This document shows, one piece after another, positions 50,901 through 53,900 of a DNA stretch of 64,000 nt. A program made the translations under genes and the position numbers. Below the pieces are notes generated by a model that made no database searches, had not been told where the DNA came from, and saw only the letters and a list, made by a program, of their open reading frames with translations. The DNA comes from Hanleya hanleyi. Taxonomy: Eukaryota > Mollusca > Polyplacophora > Lepidopleurida > Hanleyidae. Numbering within the stretch: position 1 is the stretch's first letter; every line of letters begins with the position of its first letter. The stretch is from the NCBI GenBank assembly GCA_036873755.1, contig JAVTVY010045443.1:62001-126000 (forward strand), given 5' to 3'.

Positions 50901-53900
50901 GAAAATGACCGACCTTGACCTAAGTTAAAAGGTCAAATTCTAATTTTTGCAATATTTTTTGAATGACTATAGTTAGGGTATCCAAATTCAAATTGCACAT
51001 GTGACTTAGATGATGAATTTGAAGCCTACCCAAGTTGACCCTCCTTGACCTATTTTACAAGATCATTCGCTGTTTATTATTATATATATTGAAGAATTAT
51101 AGCCAGGCTTTTCAAATTACATCTATGTATGCATCTGTTGATGATCCAGGAATAAGTTAAAGATGACAGACCGGTGGGGGGATATGTGAGCTTGTGACTC
51201 TTGTTTCCTATGATTTACGATTATGCTTTCCTGGTAGGTTTTTAGATTTTATTATCAGAACACTGGCTCTCTCAAATTTTGCATAGCACTGTTGTTATGT
51301 TCTAGTGTTGAAGTTGAAGTGAAAGTGTGTCTGATTTACTTGTCACCAATAGTTGCTAACCGGTAAACAGAGATCAAAGGAATATTGGAACCTAATGCTA
51401 CAGGTGTGACAACCCCGAAATACATACCTTCTCATTTCAGTTCAAAGAAGGAATCTCACCTGAGCAGGTGCCAGTCTACCAATATCATGATGACGACAAT
51501 TATTCCTACAGTGTGTGCGACAGTTTGGGATCACTTTTTACATAAAATGTTATAGCTCTAGTTCTGTTGAGAGGTCTCATTTTTTAGGAGTGAACCTGAT
51601 AGTTTTTGAAACCTAGCGTTTGTCGTGCTGGACCGCATCCAACAGTTATGGATCAATTTTGACAGTTTCGGATCACACCATTTGGTGCTGGGTTTTAGTA
51701 CAACAAAAGTAATTTATTCCAGGTCTCAACATAACTTCTCTGTGTAAGAATGTTTATTTTGTCAAAATACGTCATTTCCAGTCTAATTAACCCAACACTA
51801 CACATAATGGTGTTAGCCAGAGACCTGTCCTCCTGTTCACTGGACAGGCATATTTCACATTTCGACAAGCAAACATTGGAAAATTTAACAAGGGAGAGAT
51901 CTATAGGAGAAAATAGAAGGTGGACAGGTAATATTTGGCAAAACAAGATTTTTGGACAGGCAGTTTTTTAATCCTGGCTAACACCCTGTTACACAGGACT
52001 CGCTCAGAAAAAAAATCAGCATCTTGATTATCTCCCTTCATTATTCGCATGCTCTGTTTTGCCAGTGTGTCACTGTGATCTGCAACTATCACATTTCTGC
52101 CAAATCATTCGCTAAGGTCACTTTTGGACTATACAGCCTAATTAGGATGTAAATTTGTGATGCCTGACCCTCCACTGATTTAGGCTGACTTAGCTCAACT
52201 GGCCAATCAGGTCAATTTAATGGGGAGGCAGAGGGTCCAGTTTCCAACACCAAGTTAAAAATCTCAATTCCAGGTCCCTCACTAGAACCATGGAGCTAAA
52301 ATAGATGGAGACACAGCTCCGTCAGATCAAAGTGTACCATGTGCGTGACCGCCTCAGTGGGATTCCAACGGATTAGCAAAGGGATTAAGACAGACTTGGT
52401 CTTGCTCGGCAATTATCGGTTTTACGCGCACGCGTCGTAGTAACATTATCGCGACCACGTAAAGAGATAGTGTATTGTGAATGTGAATTGATACTCAACC
52501 TCCCGCTGTTGGTAATATCACCAAGGCTTGTGGCATTACACAACTAAACAGATCATTTATTCGGGCAGTATGTTAACTATGATCATGGGGGTGAATGCTC
52601 TGTTATAATTATTTGAATAAGGTAGATTTCGGGGGGAAATAAATATAGCAAAAATGCCATCTTGTTTGTAGAAATGGTGTCTGGATATATTTGATTTATT
52701 GGTAAATTTTAACGTCTTTTATTTTAAAAACCAATATCCAAATCTGTCATATGTCAATAAAAATCCATTAAAAGATATTACACTTTTACGACCATATCGC
52801 GTATTTTGCGTTCCATCAAACTTGTTAGGGCCTATCCACAACATACCAGTATGATTCATTTCTTTATTATCTGAAACAAGTATAATAAGTATGAGGAAAT
52901 TATTGAAGTATTAATTGTTTTGAATAAATAATAAATGAAGGAACCACATGACGCAGATTGCTCTAGTAAAATTCATGCAGAGGCAGGACACCTCAAGTAT
53001 TTGACAGTTGTCACTCGGCTAATTATTCTCAGGCCAACGTTTACTATAAATACACTGGATCTCAAATCCAAAAAAATCTTTCAAGTATAACGTCAGCGAT
53101 ATTATTCAGAATGGCATGTACAGTACAAGGCAGAAATAACTTGCTCATAAACGCGAGTGAAAAAAAAGATTTTCGCGACTTTAATTTATTAATCGCGGCC
53201 GGAAAACTCGCCTAAATCGCGCAAAAAAACAAAAGCATAATCTCGACTGAAACGCGTCGACCGTACGCGTTTCAGTCGCGATTATGCTTTTGTTTTTTTG
53301 CGCGATTTAGGCGAGTTTTCCGGCTGCGATTAATAAATTATAGTCGCGAAAATCTTTTTTTTCACTCGCGTTTATGAGCAAGTTTATGAGCAAGTTATTT
53401 CTGCCTTGTACTGTATATCTGTTTATCTGATTATTTGTTTTCGAACATGTGCGATGCAGATCTAACTGAAATTAATCTTGCTGACATCAGTGATGAAGAC
53501 GAGCCATATTGTCTTTGTGGTAAACCAAACAACGATAGAATGATTGGTTGCGATGGGTCACACTGTGAATATGAATGGTGGCATTACGACTGTGCCGGTA
53601 TTAACGAAGATTCTGTACCGGAAGGAGATTGGATCTGCATAGAATGTACCCATGCTTCCAAAAAATCAACTTGTAAGTGTTTTGTCTGGCCATATTTTCG
53701 GATACTGCACATAAGCGACAGTACAGCCGAAGCTGCTCTAAGTGCCGGTCCATTTCTCCGTATATTGAAATATTTTGTAGTGCTATCTCGATTTGAATGA
53801 ACCGTCTCAACATAATATTTGGCTTTTATAATCGATATTCGGGAAAATATCACATGACAGAATAAAACCATATTCAAGGATGGTAAAGATGTGTTAATTA

